From positions 372,001 through 436,000 of the forward strand of contig NZ_SAIY01000005.1 in NCBI RefSeq assembly GCF_010560025.1: DNA of 64,000 bases, read 5' to 3'. This document shows positions 1 through 8,273 of the stretch, piece after piece. The number at the start of each line of letters is the position of its first letter. Position 1 is the first letter of the stretch. The notes beneath the pieces are model-generated. The model saw nothing but the letters and a program-made list of their open reading frames with translations, did not search any database and was not told the origin of the DNA. The translations under genes and the position numbers were made by a program. Origin of the DNA: Verrucosispora sioxanthis (lineage in GTDB: Bacteria > Actinomycetota > Actinomycetes > Mycobacteriales > Micromonosporaceae).

Positions 1-346
1 ACAGGTCACGGCCGGCCGCGATGACGTGGACCTCGGCGGCCTCCAGGCTCTGCACCGCCCGGGCGGCCTGGGCATCGGTCGCCGCGCCCAGCCCTTCGTT
101 GCTGATGATCGCGTCACCGGGCCAATCGCGTACCTTCTCGGCCAGCCGGTCCCACGTCCAGTAGGCGTCACTGTCCCGCCAGGGCGCCGCGCGCAGATCC
201 GCCATCGCGTGGTCGTGCGCCGCCGCACTGGCCGGCAACAGAATGCCGGCGTCCGCCAGGGCGGCACTGTTGTTCCAGAGCACGTTCTGCACATAGGTGC
301 TTCCCGTTTTCGGCGCACCGATGTGCAGATAGACGCGTCTGGCCAT
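1..346 (-). CDS. Sulfotransferase-like protein, partial (3' end outside window)
   Basis: The gene starts at an ATG at 346 and runs off the left edge, so only the first 115 residues are visible. Residues 8-17 read HIGAPKTGST, the 5'-phosphosulfate-binding loop typical of PAPS-dependent sulfotransferases, which transfer sulfate from 3'-phosphoadenosine 5'-phosphosulfate to an alcohol or amine. Further on, ISNEG fits the strand that follows in this fold. The second cofactor motif lies outside the window, so the family call rests on one motif and the acceptor cannot be told. A 16-bp perfect palindrome lies 23 bp upstream of the start. Confidence 0.7.
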   Translation of the reverse strand, partial: MARRVYLHIGAPKTGSTYVQNVLWNNSAALADAGILLPASAAAHDHAMADLRAAPWRDSDAYWTWDRLAEKVRDWPGDAIISNEGLGAATDAQAARAVQSLEAAEVHVIAAGRDL

Positions 347-368
347 GCCGCCTCCCTGGCATCGACAT

Positions 369-384
369 CACGTCGATCGACGTG
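369..384. promoter_or_regulatory. 16-bp perfect palindrome upstream of the sulfotransferase gene
   Basis: CACGTCGATCGACGTG is its own reverse complement. It lies just upstream of the minus-strand sulfotransferase start at 346, where an operator would sit. No regulator can be assigned. Confidence 0.35.
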
Positions 385-549
385 GTCACGTTTTGCGGAG
401 CCAGGGTGACATACCGCGGGCGTACGCCAAAACAGCGGGTGACGCCTTTTCGAGTGGGCTAATTCCCGGTTGTTCGAAGATGCACGGACCACGAAATCAA
501 GGTGAACTTTTCTTGCCGGCGTACGCGGTCGGCGGTTGGTCCAGGACGA

Positions 550-2223
550 TCACGCCGCGTCGGCGTAACACTCGACGATGGACAAATCCAACGGAAAGCG
601 GACCGGTGTGTCCCCGAACAGCAGCGTGGTGGCGCGCCGACCGGCCCGGTCGACCGCCTCGGCGACCTGCGCGGCCTGCTCCGCCGGGCAGTGCACGATC
701 ACCTCGTCGTGTTGAAAGAAGACCAGCTCGGCCGGGCTGCCGGCCAACTCGCCGCGGAGCACCGCGAGCAGGGTGGACGCCCACTCGGCCGCGGTCGCCT
801 GGATGACGAAGTTGCGGGTGAACCGGCCCCGGGACCGGGCCGCCCGGGCGCGCGGCGACTGGACGCCACCGGCATCGTCCGGGTCCACCGGGGCGTCGTC
901 GGCACCGAATCCCCCCGTACCCGGCGGGCAGGTCCGCCCCAGCCAGGAGCGCACCAACCCGCCGGCCTCCCCGGTCCGTGCCGCCGTCTCGACGTGGTCG
1001 AACGCGGTCGGGTAGCTGTGTCGCAGCACCGCCAGGGCCGGGACCGCCGCCCCGCCGGTCTGCCCGTACATGGCGCCGAGCAGCGCCAGCTTGGCCCGGG
1101 CCCGGTCGCCGTCGAACGCGTCCCGGGCCAGCGCGGCGTAGAGATCACCGGTTGCCCCGGCGGCGGCGAGCCGGACGTCACCGGAGACGGCCGCCAGGAC
1201 CCGTGGCTCCAGTTGCCCGGCGTCGGCCACCACGAACCGCCAGCCCGGGTCGGCCACCACCGCCCGGCGGATCACCTTCGGGATCTGCAACGCGCCGCCA
1301 CCCCGGGTGGCCCACCGCCCGGACACCACGCCGCCCGGAACGTACTCCGGTCGGAACCGCCCGTCGCGGACCCAGGCGTCCCGCCAGGCCCGGCCGTGTG
1401 CCGTCCAGATCCGGTACAGCTCCTTGTACTCCAGGACCAGCGGCACCGCCGGGTGATCGACCCCGCGCAGCACCCAGGCGCGGGTGTTCGGCAGCTCCAC
1501 GCCGACCCGGGCGAACGCCTTCAGCAGCTCGGCCGGGCTGTCCGCGTGCACCTGCCGGACCCCGAACGCGTCGGCGATCCGCGCGGCCAGCTCCGCCAGC
1601 CGGCGGCGGCCCACCCATCGGAGAGGGCTCGCCCAGCAACTCGGCGAGCACCGCGTCGTGCACGTCGGCCCGCCAGGGCAGCCCGGCCGCACCCATCTCA
1701 GACGCGATCAGCGCACTGGCGGACTCGGCTGCCACCAGCAGCCGGAACCGCCCCGGATCACCGGTCGCGGCGACCCGGGTGAGCTGGTCGGCGTACACCC
1801 GGGTCAGCGCGGTGATGCCGGGACCCGGCGGACCCGGACGGCGTCGAAGAGCGCGGTCTGCCCCGCGCCGGGCGGGATGGCGGCGCGCGGCGGCGGATCA
1901 GCCGGCACCGGCGCACCGGTCAGCCGCGCCCAGGCCGCCGCCAGCGCCCGCGGCTCACCCCACCGGCCGGCGTACCCGAGCAGCAGCGCCTCGGTCAGCT
2001 CCACGTCGTGGCACCGTTGCACCGCGACCCCGGCGCGTAGCAGCGTCGGGTAGAGCGCGGCCCCGGACGCCCACACCCAGCGCGGCCGATCGGTGCGCTC
2101 GCGGGCGGCCACCGCGGCGGCGAGGTCGACGACCGGTTCGGGCGCGCCCAGCGGCGCTCCGGCCGGGTCGAGAGGGTGCAGCACTCCTCCACCCCGCTCG
2201 TCAGAGACCACCGCCACCAGCAC
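550..2223 (-). pseudogene. DNA polymerase I-like protein (3'-5' exonuclease/polymerase type), broken by two frameshifts
   Basis: Three overlapping frames together give one protein of about 555 residues, the size of the actinobacterial family called bifunctional 3'-5' exonuclease/DNA polymerase. The N-terminal part starts at GTG 2223. It continues in a second frame from about 1840 to 1620 (ITALTRVYADQL onwards) and returns to the first frame to the stop at 550. Polymerase motifs are intact: motif A as DAGQLEPR near 1225, the motif B region KLALLGAMYGQTGG near 1080, and motif C as HDEVIV near 705. The shifts lie about 1826-1842 and 1610-1630, and no other damage is seen. Either this is a recent pseudogene or the sequence carries two indel errors. 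It follows the reductase and rox on the same strand. Confidence 0.8.
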
Positions 2224-2278
2224 GGACGTGATTCTGCCCGGCCCGTGCGACAGACCGGCGCCGACCTCCGTCCGCTCG

Positions 2279-2653
2279 TCAGCCCGGCCGGACGTTCATC
2301 CGCAGCAGTTCGGACTCGTCGGAGACACCCGGTGGCGCCTTGGTGCCCGCCGGGAGCAGCGACCAGACCTCCTGCTTGCGCACCAACCGGGGATCAGCCA
2401 ACTGCACCTGTTCGCCGCCGACGGACAGCCGCGCCGTGCCCGCCGCCAGGACGTTTCGCACCCAGTCGGTACGCGGCCCGTACAGGGGCACGAAGAGGTA
2501 TCCGTCGGGCAGCGGATGGGCGTCGAGCGGAGTCTGGTACGTCCTGCCGGACGACCTGCCGACATGGGTCAGGACCGGTCGGACCCCCCGACGGATCTCC
2601 CGGGGGTTGACGACCCGCTTGTTGAACCGGGCGAGCCAGCGCGGTAACGGCAT
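2279..2653 (-). CDS. Nitroreductase-family deazaflavin (F420)-dependent oxidoreductase
   Basis: At 124 residues this matches the small Ddn-like split-barrel family, which uses reduced cofactor F420 to reduce diverse substrates. Visible family features are the basic N-terminus (PRWLARFNKRVVNP), the RSSGRTYQTPLDAH segment and the YGPRTDWVRNVLAAG segment that contributes to the cofactor pocket. The ATG at 2653 follows a good GAGGAGG ribosome binding site. It starts 27 bp after the stop of rox on the same strand, so the two are probably co-transcribed. The substrate is not predictable; a role beside rox in detoxification is only an inference. Confidence 0.8.
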   Translation of the reverse strand: MPLPRWLARFNKRVVNPREIRRGVRPVLTHVGRSSGRTYQTPLDAHPLPDGYLFVPLYGPRTDWVRNVLAAGTARLSVGGEQVQLADPRLVRKQEVWSLLPAGTKAPPGVSDESELLRMNVRPG

Positions 2654-2680
2654 GCAGACCTCCTCGTTCCTCAGTGCGCG

Positions 2681-4114
2681 TCAGTGAGCACCACCGAACC
2701 ACCTGGCCAGCGCCACCTCAAGGGTCTGCTGGTCCTCGCCGACCCACGCGACGTGTCCGTCGGGCCGAAGCAGGACCGCCGGCGCGTCCAGTTCCTCGCT
2801 GGCGTCGACGACGTGGTCCACCCGGTCACGCCAGGCCTCCACCGAGAGCCGCCCGGTCTGGTCGAGCAGTAGCCCGGCGCCGGAGCGCAGCAGCTCGAAC
2901 AGTCGCCCGCGGGTGAGCTGGACGTCACGCAGCCGCCGCCCGAGCAGGGCATGGTCCTCGCCGAGGTCGTACCGGACGCTGATCGCCGTAATCTTCTCGA
3001 TCAGGTACCGGTTGACGTCGTCGAAGTCCATCAGCCGCGTCAGCAACCGTCGGACGGCCTGCGGCCCCGGTTCGTTGGTGGTCAACTCCATCTGGGCACG
3101 CGTGTTGTCGAGCACGTCCGCCGCCACCGGATGCCGCTCGGACTCGTAGGTGTCCAACAGGTCGTCCGGCGCCCAGCCGTTGATCGCCGCCGCCAACTTC
3201 CAGCCCAGGTTGAACGCGTCCTGGATCCCGAGGTTCAGCCCCTGCCCGCCGAGCGGCGGGTGCACGTGCGCCGCGTCGCCGGCCAGGAACACCCGTCCGA
3301 CCCGGTAACGCTCGGCCTGGCGGGTGGCGTCGCCGAAGCGCGACAGCCAGCGGGGCGAATGCACCCCGAAGTCGGTGCCCGCGTACGCCCGTAGCTGTTG
3401 CGTGAACTCGGCAAGCGTCGGCGGCGTCGACCGGTCCTCGACCACGCCCTGCGCCGGCACGACCACCCGGAACACCCCCGGCGTGCCAGACGGCCCGACG
3501 CCGAACCGCTTCTCGGTCCTGCGCACCTCGGTCACCACCTCGGTGATCTCCTCCGGAGACGCCGTGGCCGCCATCTCGCCCAGCAGCGTGTCCACCCGCG
3601 ACGGCTCGCCGGGAAACCCGACCCCGAGCAGCTTGCGAACGGTGCTGCGTCCGCCGTCACAGCCGACCACGAACCGCGCGCGCACCGACGACGCGCTGCC
3701 GTCACCGAGCTGGACGGTCACCCCGTCGTCGTCCTGCGCCAACCCGACCGCCGCGCAGCCCCGCCGGATCTCAGCTCCCATCTCGGCCGCATGCACGGCG
3801 AGCAGCCGGTCGGTGAGTGGCTGCGGAATGCCGAGCACATATCCGTGGGCGGTGTCCAGCCCGTCGGGGGCTGGTTTGTCGATCCCCGCGAAGAATCCCC
3901 GGATCGGAAACTGCTTACCGTTCTCCAGGAACCGCTCCAACAGCCCGCGCTGATCCATCACCTCGATACTGCGCACGTGCAGCCCGAGCGACCGTACGAA
4001 CGGTGGCGGCTCGGCCTCCTTGTCCAGCACGAGCACGCTGGCGTGCCGTAGCCGCAATTCGCTCGCCAGCATCATGCCGGTCGGCCCACCACCGACGATT
4101 ATCACATCGAACAT
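2681..4114 (-). CDS. rox: Rifamycin (rifampicin) monooxygenase
   Basis: A class A flavoprotein monooxygenase of 477 residues. Rox/RIFMO enzymes use FAD, NADPH and O2 to hydroxylate the naphthyl ring of rifamycins, which linearises and inactivates the antibiotic. The FAD fingerprint VGGGPTG is at residues 8-14, the DG motif (GCDGGRSTVRKLLG) near residue 150, and the GD motif (AGDAAHVHPPLGGQG) near 276. Segments such as SIEVMDQRGLLERF, GTDFGVHSPRWLSRFGDATR and AVLLRPDGHVAWVG match Rox proteins as I remember them, and the length agrees. I chose the ATG at 4114, after GGGGGA, because MFDVIIVGGG is the family N-terminus. A rifamycin-associated element lies 57 bp upstream. Confidence 0.9.
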   Translation of the reverse strand: MFDVIIVGGGPTGMMLASELRLRHASVLVLDKEAEPPPFVRSLGLHVRSIEVMDQRGLLERFLENGKQFPIRGFFAGIDKPAPDGLDTAHGYVLGIPQPLTDRLLAVHAAEMGAEIRRGCAAVGLAQDDDGVTVQLGDGSASSVRARFVVGCDGGRSTVRKLLGVGFPGEPSRVDTLLGEMAATASPEEITEVVTEVRRTEKRFGVGPSGTPGVFRVVVPAQGVVEDRSTPPTLAEFTQQLRAYAGTDFGVHSPRWLSRFGDATRQAERYRVGRVFLAGDAAHVHPPLGGQGLNLGIQDAFNLGWKLAAAINGWAPDDLLDTYESERHPVAADVLDNTRAQMELTTNEPGPQAVRRLLTRLMDFDDVNRYLIEKITAISVRYDLGEDHALLGRRLRDVQLTRGRLFELLRSGAGLLLDQTGRLSVEAWRDRVDHVVDASEELDAPAVLLRPDGHVAWVGEDQQTLEVALARWFGGAH

Positions 4115-4170
4115 GAATCCCCCAGGTATGCCAATTCCTTCGCTCGGCGGACGATTGTGCGCCACGACCG

Positions 4171-4189
4171 GGGTCTTGCCGCAATCCCC
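4171..4189. promoter_or_regulatory. Rifamycin-associated element (RAE) upstream of rox
   Basis: A 19-bp inverted repeat made of GGGTCTTGC, one central C, and GCAATCCCC. It agrees at 17 of 19 positions with the RAE as I recall it (GGGGCTTGC-N-GCAAGCCCC), the element found upstream of rifamycin-inactivating genes in actinomycetes and needed for rifamycin induction. It sits 57 bp before the rox start. Confidence 0.75.
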
Positions 4190-4207
4190 GGGGTGCGGTA
4201 TATGTTG

Positions 4208-4240
4208 ACAGTGGCAAGGAGTTCTTCTCCTTGCCACTGT
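4208..4240. repeat. Perfect 14-bp inverted repeat between the divergent rox and GyrI-like genes
   Basis: ACAGTGGCAAGGAG and its exact complement flank a 5-nt loop (TTCTT). It lies between the RAE and the rightward GyrI-like gene and is followed on the plus strand by a short T-run. It could be an operator for the divergent promoters or an attenuator-like hairpin in a leader RNA; the sequence does not decide. Confidence 0.5.
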
Positions 4241-4335
4241 GCTTTTCGGGTCCACACGCCAATCCGTCGCCCGGGTCGTTAGCCTGGGCGCGTGACGGTC
4301 GACCTCTTCGCCGGGCGCACAGGTCCAGGCACGCG

Positions 4336-4977
4336 ATGACAGACAAGATCGACTTCAGGAAGACCATCGACGCCTACCGGGCACCACCGGGACGGTTCCG
4401 GATCGTCGACGTACCCGACCTGCGGTACCTCATGATCGACGGCCACGGCGATCCGAACACCTCACCCGCGTTCACCACCGCCGTCGAGGCGCTCTATCCG
4501 GTGGCGTACAAGCTGAAGTTCGCCAGCAAGCGCTACCTCGGCCGCGACTACGTCGTTCCGCCACTTGAGGGCCTGTGGTGGGCCGACGACATGGCCGCCT
4601 TCACCACGTCCCGGGACAAGTCACTGTGGAACTGGACCCTGCTGCTCATGGTTCCGGACTGGATCGACCGGGCCATGTTCGACGCCGCCATCGGGCAGGC
4701 GGGAGCGAAGAACAAGCCGGTACGCCTCGACGACATCCGCCTGGAACCGTTGTCCGAGGGGCGATGCGTACAGACACTGCACGTGGGCTCCTTCGACGAC
4801 GAAGCCGCCGTGCTCGCCGACCTGCATGACGAGTTCATCCCGGCCCAGGGGCTGCGCATGACCGGACGGCATCACGAGATCTATCTCAGTGACTTCCGCA
4901 GGGTCGCACCCGACAGACGGCGCACCATCCTGCGGCAGCCGGTCACCGCCGAGGCCGCGCCGTCGAAACCAGGATGA
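4336..4977 (+). CDS. GyrI-like small-molecule-binding domain protein
   Basis: This 213-residue protein has the pattern of stand-alone GyrI-like (SHS2-type) domain proteins. The N-terminus reads FRIVDVPDLRYLMIDGHGDPN, then comes a central acidic and aromatic pocket region (PPLEGLWWADD), and LHVGSFDDEAAVLADLHDEF is followed by GRHHEIYLSDFRR near the C-terminus. Such domains bind small lipophilic or cationic ligands and occur alone or fused to AraC/MerR regulators; a few are hydrolases. No DNA-binding domain is present. It is divergent from rox with the RAE and a perfect hairpin between them, so a link to rifamycin sensing or binding is possible but is inference. Confidence 0.75.
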   Translation: MTDKIDFRKTIDAYRAPPGRFRIVDVPDLRYLMIDGHGDPNTSPAFTTAVEALYPVAYKLKFASKRYLGRDYVVPPLEGLWWADDMAAFTTSRDKSLWNWTLLLMVPDWIDRAMFDAAIGQAGAKNKPVRLDDIRLEPLSEGRCVQTLHVGSFDDEAAVLADLHDEFIPAQGLRMTGRHHEIYLSDFRRVAPDRRRTILRQPVTAEAAPSKPG

Positions 4978-5008
4978 CCGCGACACCGGCGGCGCGTAGG
5001 GTCCGGCC

Positions 5009-5977
5009 ATGCCCCGCACCGAGCTGCGGCCGTTCACGGCCGCCGACCTGGCTGCCTGCGCCACATTGCTCGCCGAACGACACCGCCGGCACCGCGTCGC
5101 CCAGCCGCTGCTGTCCGCCCGGTTCGAGGACGCCGCGGCGACGCTGGCCGAGCTGACCACCGGGTACGAGACGCCGGACGCCTCGGGGGCGGTCGCCTAC
5201 CGCGGCGGCGTACCGGTGGGTTTCGTCCTCGGTGCGCCGAAGCCGTCCCAGCTGTGGGGGCCGAACATCTGGGTGGAGGCCGCCGGGCTGGCGGCCACCG
5301 ATCCCGAGGTGCTGCGCGACCTGTACGCGCTCGCCGCAACCCGCTGGGTCGACGAGGGCCGCACGGCACACTACGTCGTCGTGCCGGCGCACGACCCGGA
5401 GCTGGTGCAAGCCTGGTTCCGGCTGGGCTTCGGCCAGCAGCACGCGCACGCCATCCGACCCGCCGCCCCACCGGCGGCGGTCACGCCGGCCGGGCTGTCG
5501 GTGCGTCGGGCGACCCGGGCCGACATCCCGGCACTCGCCCAGCTCGATCTCGAGTTGCCGCGGCACCAGGGACGGTCGCCGACGTTCTCGGCCGGCCCGA
5601 TGGGCACGCTCGAGGAAGCCGCCGCCGAATGGGCGGCGGACATCGACAACCCCGCGTACGCCACCTTCGTGGCCGAAGCGGACGGCCAGGTCATCGGCTC
5701 CGCCATCGGCTGCGCACTGGAGAGGTCGAGCTCGCACCTGAGCCTGGCCCGCCCCGAACACGCCGGGTTCCTCGGGTTCGCGGCGGTCGTGCCGCACGCC
5801 CGGGGCGTCGGCGCCGGACGGGCCCTCGGCACCGCGGTCGTCGACTGGGCGGTGTCCGCCGGCTTCGACAGCGTGGTCACCGACTGGCGAGTCACCAACC
5901 TGCTCTCCTCGCGAGCGTGGCCGAAGCTGGGCTTCACCGAGACGTTCCTGCGGCTGCACCGGCTGATCCGCTACTGA
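5009..5977 (+). CDS. GNAT-family N-acetyltransferase with two tandem GNAT domains
   Basis: A 322-residue protein with two GNAT folds, each starting with the usual strand: LRPFTAADLAACATLL at residue 6 and LSVRRATRADIPALAQL around 165. The second domain is the better conserved. It has the acetyl-CoA-binding run FAAVVPHARGVGAGRALGTAVVDWA near residue 260, equivalent to the Q/RxxGxG/A loop, while the first domain is degenerate. The ATG at 5009 lies 31 bp after the GyrI-like gene on the same strand, so they may be co-transcribed. The acyl acceptor is unknown. Confidence 0.8.
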   Translation: MPRTELRPFTAADLAACATLLAERHRRHRVAQPLLSARFEDAAATLAELTTGYETPDASGAVAYRGGVPVGFVLGAPKPSQLWGPNIWVEAAGLAATDPEVLRDLYALAATRWVDEGRTAHYVVVPAHDPELVQAWFRLGFGQQHAHAIRPAAPPAAVTPAGLSVRRATRADIPALAQLDLELPRHQGRSPTFSAGPMGTLEEAAAEWAADIDNPAYATFVAEADGQVIGSAIGCALERSSSHLSLARPEHAGFLGFAAVVPHARGVGAGRALGTAVVDWAVSAGFDSVVTDWRVTNLLSSRAWPKLGFTETFLRLHRLIRY

Positions 5978-6094
5978 CCACCGCATCCGGCCGCCGTGGG
6001 ACGGCATACCCGGCCGGATCACCCGACGGGTTCGATCCGCAGGACTGCGCCGGTGTCGCTGATCTCGACGACCACCAGGCTCCCGGCGTCGAGG

Positions 6095-6127
6095 TTGATA
6101 CTGCCGCATTCTTTGACTCATTATGAG
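6095..6127 (+). promoter_or_regulatory. Candidate promoter and overlapping operator for the GntR gene
   Basis: TTGATA (6095-6100) and CATTAT (6119-6124), 18 bp apart, resemble -35 and -10 elements. The palindrome CTCAT-T-ATGAG (6117-6127) overlaps the -10, as expected for an autorepressed GntR-type gene starting at 6193. Confidence 0.4.
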
Positions 6128-6192
6128 AAAACAGAACTTGCGACATTCGGGGGTCGGGACATGCGACAGACAGATCTCACGGAAGCCGCCCG

Positions 6193-6558
6193 ATGATCGT
6201 CATCGACACGGCCTCGCCGACGCCGCCGTACGAGCAGCTCCGGGCTCAGCTAGCGAGGCAGATCCAGGACCGCTCGCTCGCCGTCGGCACCAGACTGCCG
6301 ACGATCCGCCGCCTCGCGGGCGACCTCGGTCTCGCCATCAACACCGTCGCACGGGCATATCGGGAGCTGGAGGAGGCCGGGCTGATCGAGACCCGCGGTC
6401 GGGCCGGCTCGTTCGTCTCGGCCGCCGGTGAGCAGGCCCGTGAGCGGGCCCGCCGCGCCGCTCGCGACTACGCGGAGGTCGTCACCAGCGTCGGCATCGA
6501 CCCCACCGAGGCCATCCGGATCGTCAAGGCGGCACTGGGCCACGCTCCGGCACCGTGA
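6193..6558 (+). CDS. GntR-family transcriptional regulator, short YtrA-like type
   Basis: The protein has 121 residues. A GntR winged helix fills residues 10-75 (PPYEQLRAQLARQI, PTIRRLAGDLGLAINTVARAYRELEEAGLI, then the wing ETRGRAGSFVS), followed by a short helical tail. YtrA-type regulators normally repress a neighbouring ABC transporter operon. No transporter follows here, because the next gene is convergent, so the regulator is an orphan or acts elsewhere. The ATG follows GGAAG at a proper distance. Confidence 0.85.
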   Translation: MIVIDTASPTPPYEQLRAQLARQIQDRSLAVGTRLPTIRRLAGDLGLAINTVARAYRELEEAGLIETRGRAGSFVSAAGEQARERARRAARDYAEVVTSVGIDPTEAIRIVKAALGHAPAP

Positions 6559-6575
6559 CGGCCGCCGCCAGACAC

Positions 6576-6617
6576 CCCTGCACGGCCGTTGAGCTTCGTC
6601 GCAGCGGTCGTGCAGGG
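6576..6617. terminator. Hairpin between convergent genes
   Basis: CCCTGCACG and CGTGCAGGG are perfectly complementary across a 24-nt loop, followed on the plus strand by GAGAGTTTTCTC. The hairpin lies between the converging GntR and NTF2-like genes, so it could terminate both. Confidence 0.5.
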
Positions 6618-6632
6618 CGAGAGTTTTCTCGG

Positions 6633-7025
6633 TCACGATCCGTCCGGCGGGTCGGCCGGCTGCTGTCCCGGCCAGAACGGCCACTCCTCGAACGACCGGC
6701 AACGTCCGTCGTCAGCGAAGCGGATGATCCAGAGGTCGCGGTACTCCTGGTCGACCGGGTCGCCGTAGCGGACCTCCTGGCGCGACACCGCGGTGTCGCC
6801 GTCGACCGCGACGATGTCCGTGGTCATCTCGAACACCTCGTCGGGGCCCTTGCGCTGCTGCTCCCACATCCGGGCGATGGCCGGCAGGCCGACCACGGGC
6901 GTCCAGTACGGTCCCTGCTGGTAGCTCGCGTCCTCGGTGAAGAGCGTGTCCAGTTCCTGCGTGCCCGGCGTCCGCCAGAGCCGCTCGTAGACGGCGATCC
7001 AGTCGGCGACCTGCTTCCTGTCCAT
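6633..7025 (-). CDS. NTF2-like (SnoaL-type) protein
   Basis: A single NTF2-like cone-barrel domain of about 130 residues. It has the N-terminal helix DWIAVYERLWRTPG, the TLFTEDASYQQGP segment, and the closing strands DTAVSRQEVRYGD and YRDLWIIRFADDGRCRSFEEWPFW. Family members include polyketide cyclases, isomerases and uncharacterised binding proteins, and no catalytic residue pair is clear. I start at ATG 7025; a GTG three codons upstream is possible. It lies downstream of the CPBP protease gene on the same strand, about 58 bp away. Confidence 0.8.
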   Translation of the reverse strand: MDRKQVADWIAVYERLWRTPGTQELDTLFTEDASYQQGPYWTPVVGLPAIARMWEQQRKGPDEVFEMTTDIVAVDGDTAVSRQEVRYGDPVDQEYRDLWIIRFADDGRCRSFEEWPFWPGQQPADPPDGS

Positions 7026-7083
7026 GGACAACACCCTGCCATCCGACGGGCGGCCGGCGGCGGGATCGTGGACACCTCCGACG

Positions 7084-7995
7084 CTATTTGCCGGTCCGAG
7101 TGCACCGCTCGCGCAGCCACACGAGCAGAACCATGGCGATGTTGACGACGGCGAGGATCAGCAGGGACGCGTCGCCGGTGTCGGTGGACCTGTCGATCGC
7201 GAAGCCCTCACCGCCGGCCATCACCGTGTTGACGGTCGTGAACAGGACGTTGTTGGCGACGTGGAACGCAACCGGGGCCTCGATGCCGCGGCTGATGATC
7301 GCCATCAGCCCGGTGGAGACGCCGAACGCGGCGTAGTAGCCGAACAGCCAGGGGTCGGTCGACCCGTGAACCACGGCGAAGCCCAGGCTGGAGATCACCA
7401 GCCCGAGGGCCAGGGCCGGCCGGACCTTACGCACCCAGGACGCGGCGGCGGGCAGCACAGCGCTTCGGAACATCAACTCCTCGCCGGTGGCCTGGATCGG
7501 GGTGCTCAGCAGAACGATCACCAGCATGGCGATCGTCGTGCCCGTGATGCCGAAGCCGGTCCAGCCCGGCGCGTCGGGTGCGACAAGCGCCACCACACCG
7601 ATCCCGGCGCCCACCAGCAGCGCCGCGCCGAGCAGGTACCGCACCAGGCGGCCTGCGTCGAACGTTCGCGGGAAGCTGATCAGGCTGCGCCACGGCACCC
7701 TGGCGGTCCACGCCAGGAGCAGGATCGCCAGCACGCCCGCCACGCCCACGCTGATGTTGACAGCCAGGAACTTCAGCGGAGTGAAGGTGGGTGCCATCGG
7801 ATCGTCGCTACCCTCGACGACACCGACCACCAGATAGAGCAGAACCTGCAGGACCAGCATCACCAGCGGCGGCACGACGATGACCAGGAGCGGCTTCCAC
7901 CAGTTCATCCGCAGGTGGGCGCCGAAGGGTCGGCAGCTGTCGACCGCTGGTCGGGACCGCGCGGGGGTCAGCCGGGTACTGGGCATGTCATCCAT
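7084..7995 (-). CDS. CPBP-family intramembrane metalloprotease (Abi/CAAX-like)
   Basis: A polytopic membrane protein of about 300 residues with roughly eight hydrophobic segments. The catalytic motifs of the CPBP family (glutamic-type intramembrane endopeptidases related to Rce1) are present: EELMFR as EExxxR, then FAVVHG, then FHVANN. Relatives process prenylated proteins or bacteriocin precursors or give bacteriocin self-immunity, and the target here is unknown. I chose ATG 7995 because the longer reading has a poor, non-hydrophobic extension. Confidence 0.85.
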   Translation of the reverse strand: MDDMPSTRLTPARSRPAVDSCRPFGAHLRMNWWKPLLVIVVPPLVMLVLQVLLYLVVGVVEGSDDPMAPTFTPLKFLAVNISVGVAGVLAILLLAWTARVPWRSLISFPRTFDAGRLVRYLLGAALLVGAGIGVVALVAPDAPGWTGFGITGTTIAMLVIVLLSTPIQATGEELMFRSAVLPAAASWVRKVRPALALGLVISSLGFAVVHGSTDPWLFGYYAAFGVSTGLMAIISRGIEAPVAFHVANNVLFTTVNTVMAGGEGFAIDRSTDTGDASLLILAVVNIAMVLLVWLRERCTRTGK

Positions 7996-8243
7996 TGCAG
8001 CGCGCGCCGCTCGCACCGGACAGGGCCGCGATGTCACCACCTGACCATGACATTCCCGCAGCCAGACAGGTGACGCGATGTCACTGGCGCCCACGAGGCC
8101 GACACCGACAGTGCGACACAACCCATCGCCCGGCACACCAGCGCCGCCCCCGCCTCCGCCGACGTGGTGCGCGGTTCGCTACGGCTGCTGCTGTCCGGGC
8201 CGACCAGCTCACGGATCCGAGGGCGGAGGGTGCGGTCTTGTTT

Positions 8244-8255
8244 GTAAGTGGTTAC
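8244..8255. promoter_or_regulatory. Candidate TetR operator GTAA-N4-TTAC
   Basis: GTAAGTGGTTAC, a palindrome with a 4-nt centre, lies 19-30 bp upstream of the TetR gene start at 8274, in a locally AT-rich patch. This is the usual place for autorepression. Confidence 0.5.
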
Positions 8256-8273
8256 TAGTGTCAGGCTCCGGCT

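Noticed and set aside
502..1782. Long plus-strand open frame of 426 codons
   Set aside because: It is antisense to the polymerase-like gene, and its Arg/Gly/Pro-rich translation is typical of a GC-rich shadow frame.
4943..6121. Minus-strand open frame of 392 codons
   Set aside because: It is antisense to the GNAT gene and has composition without any fold pattern.
5978..6192. Minus-strand stretch reading SINLDAGSLVVVEISD and on to RIEPVG before a stop
   Set aside because: It looks protein-like for about 30 codons but has no start codon and no family I can name; perhaps a remnant, not called.
7024..8073. Plus-strand open frame of 349 codons
   Set aside because: It is antisense to the CPBP protease, whose membrane segments and EExxxR motif are clear; the frame itself is low complexity and His/Asp/Gly-rich.
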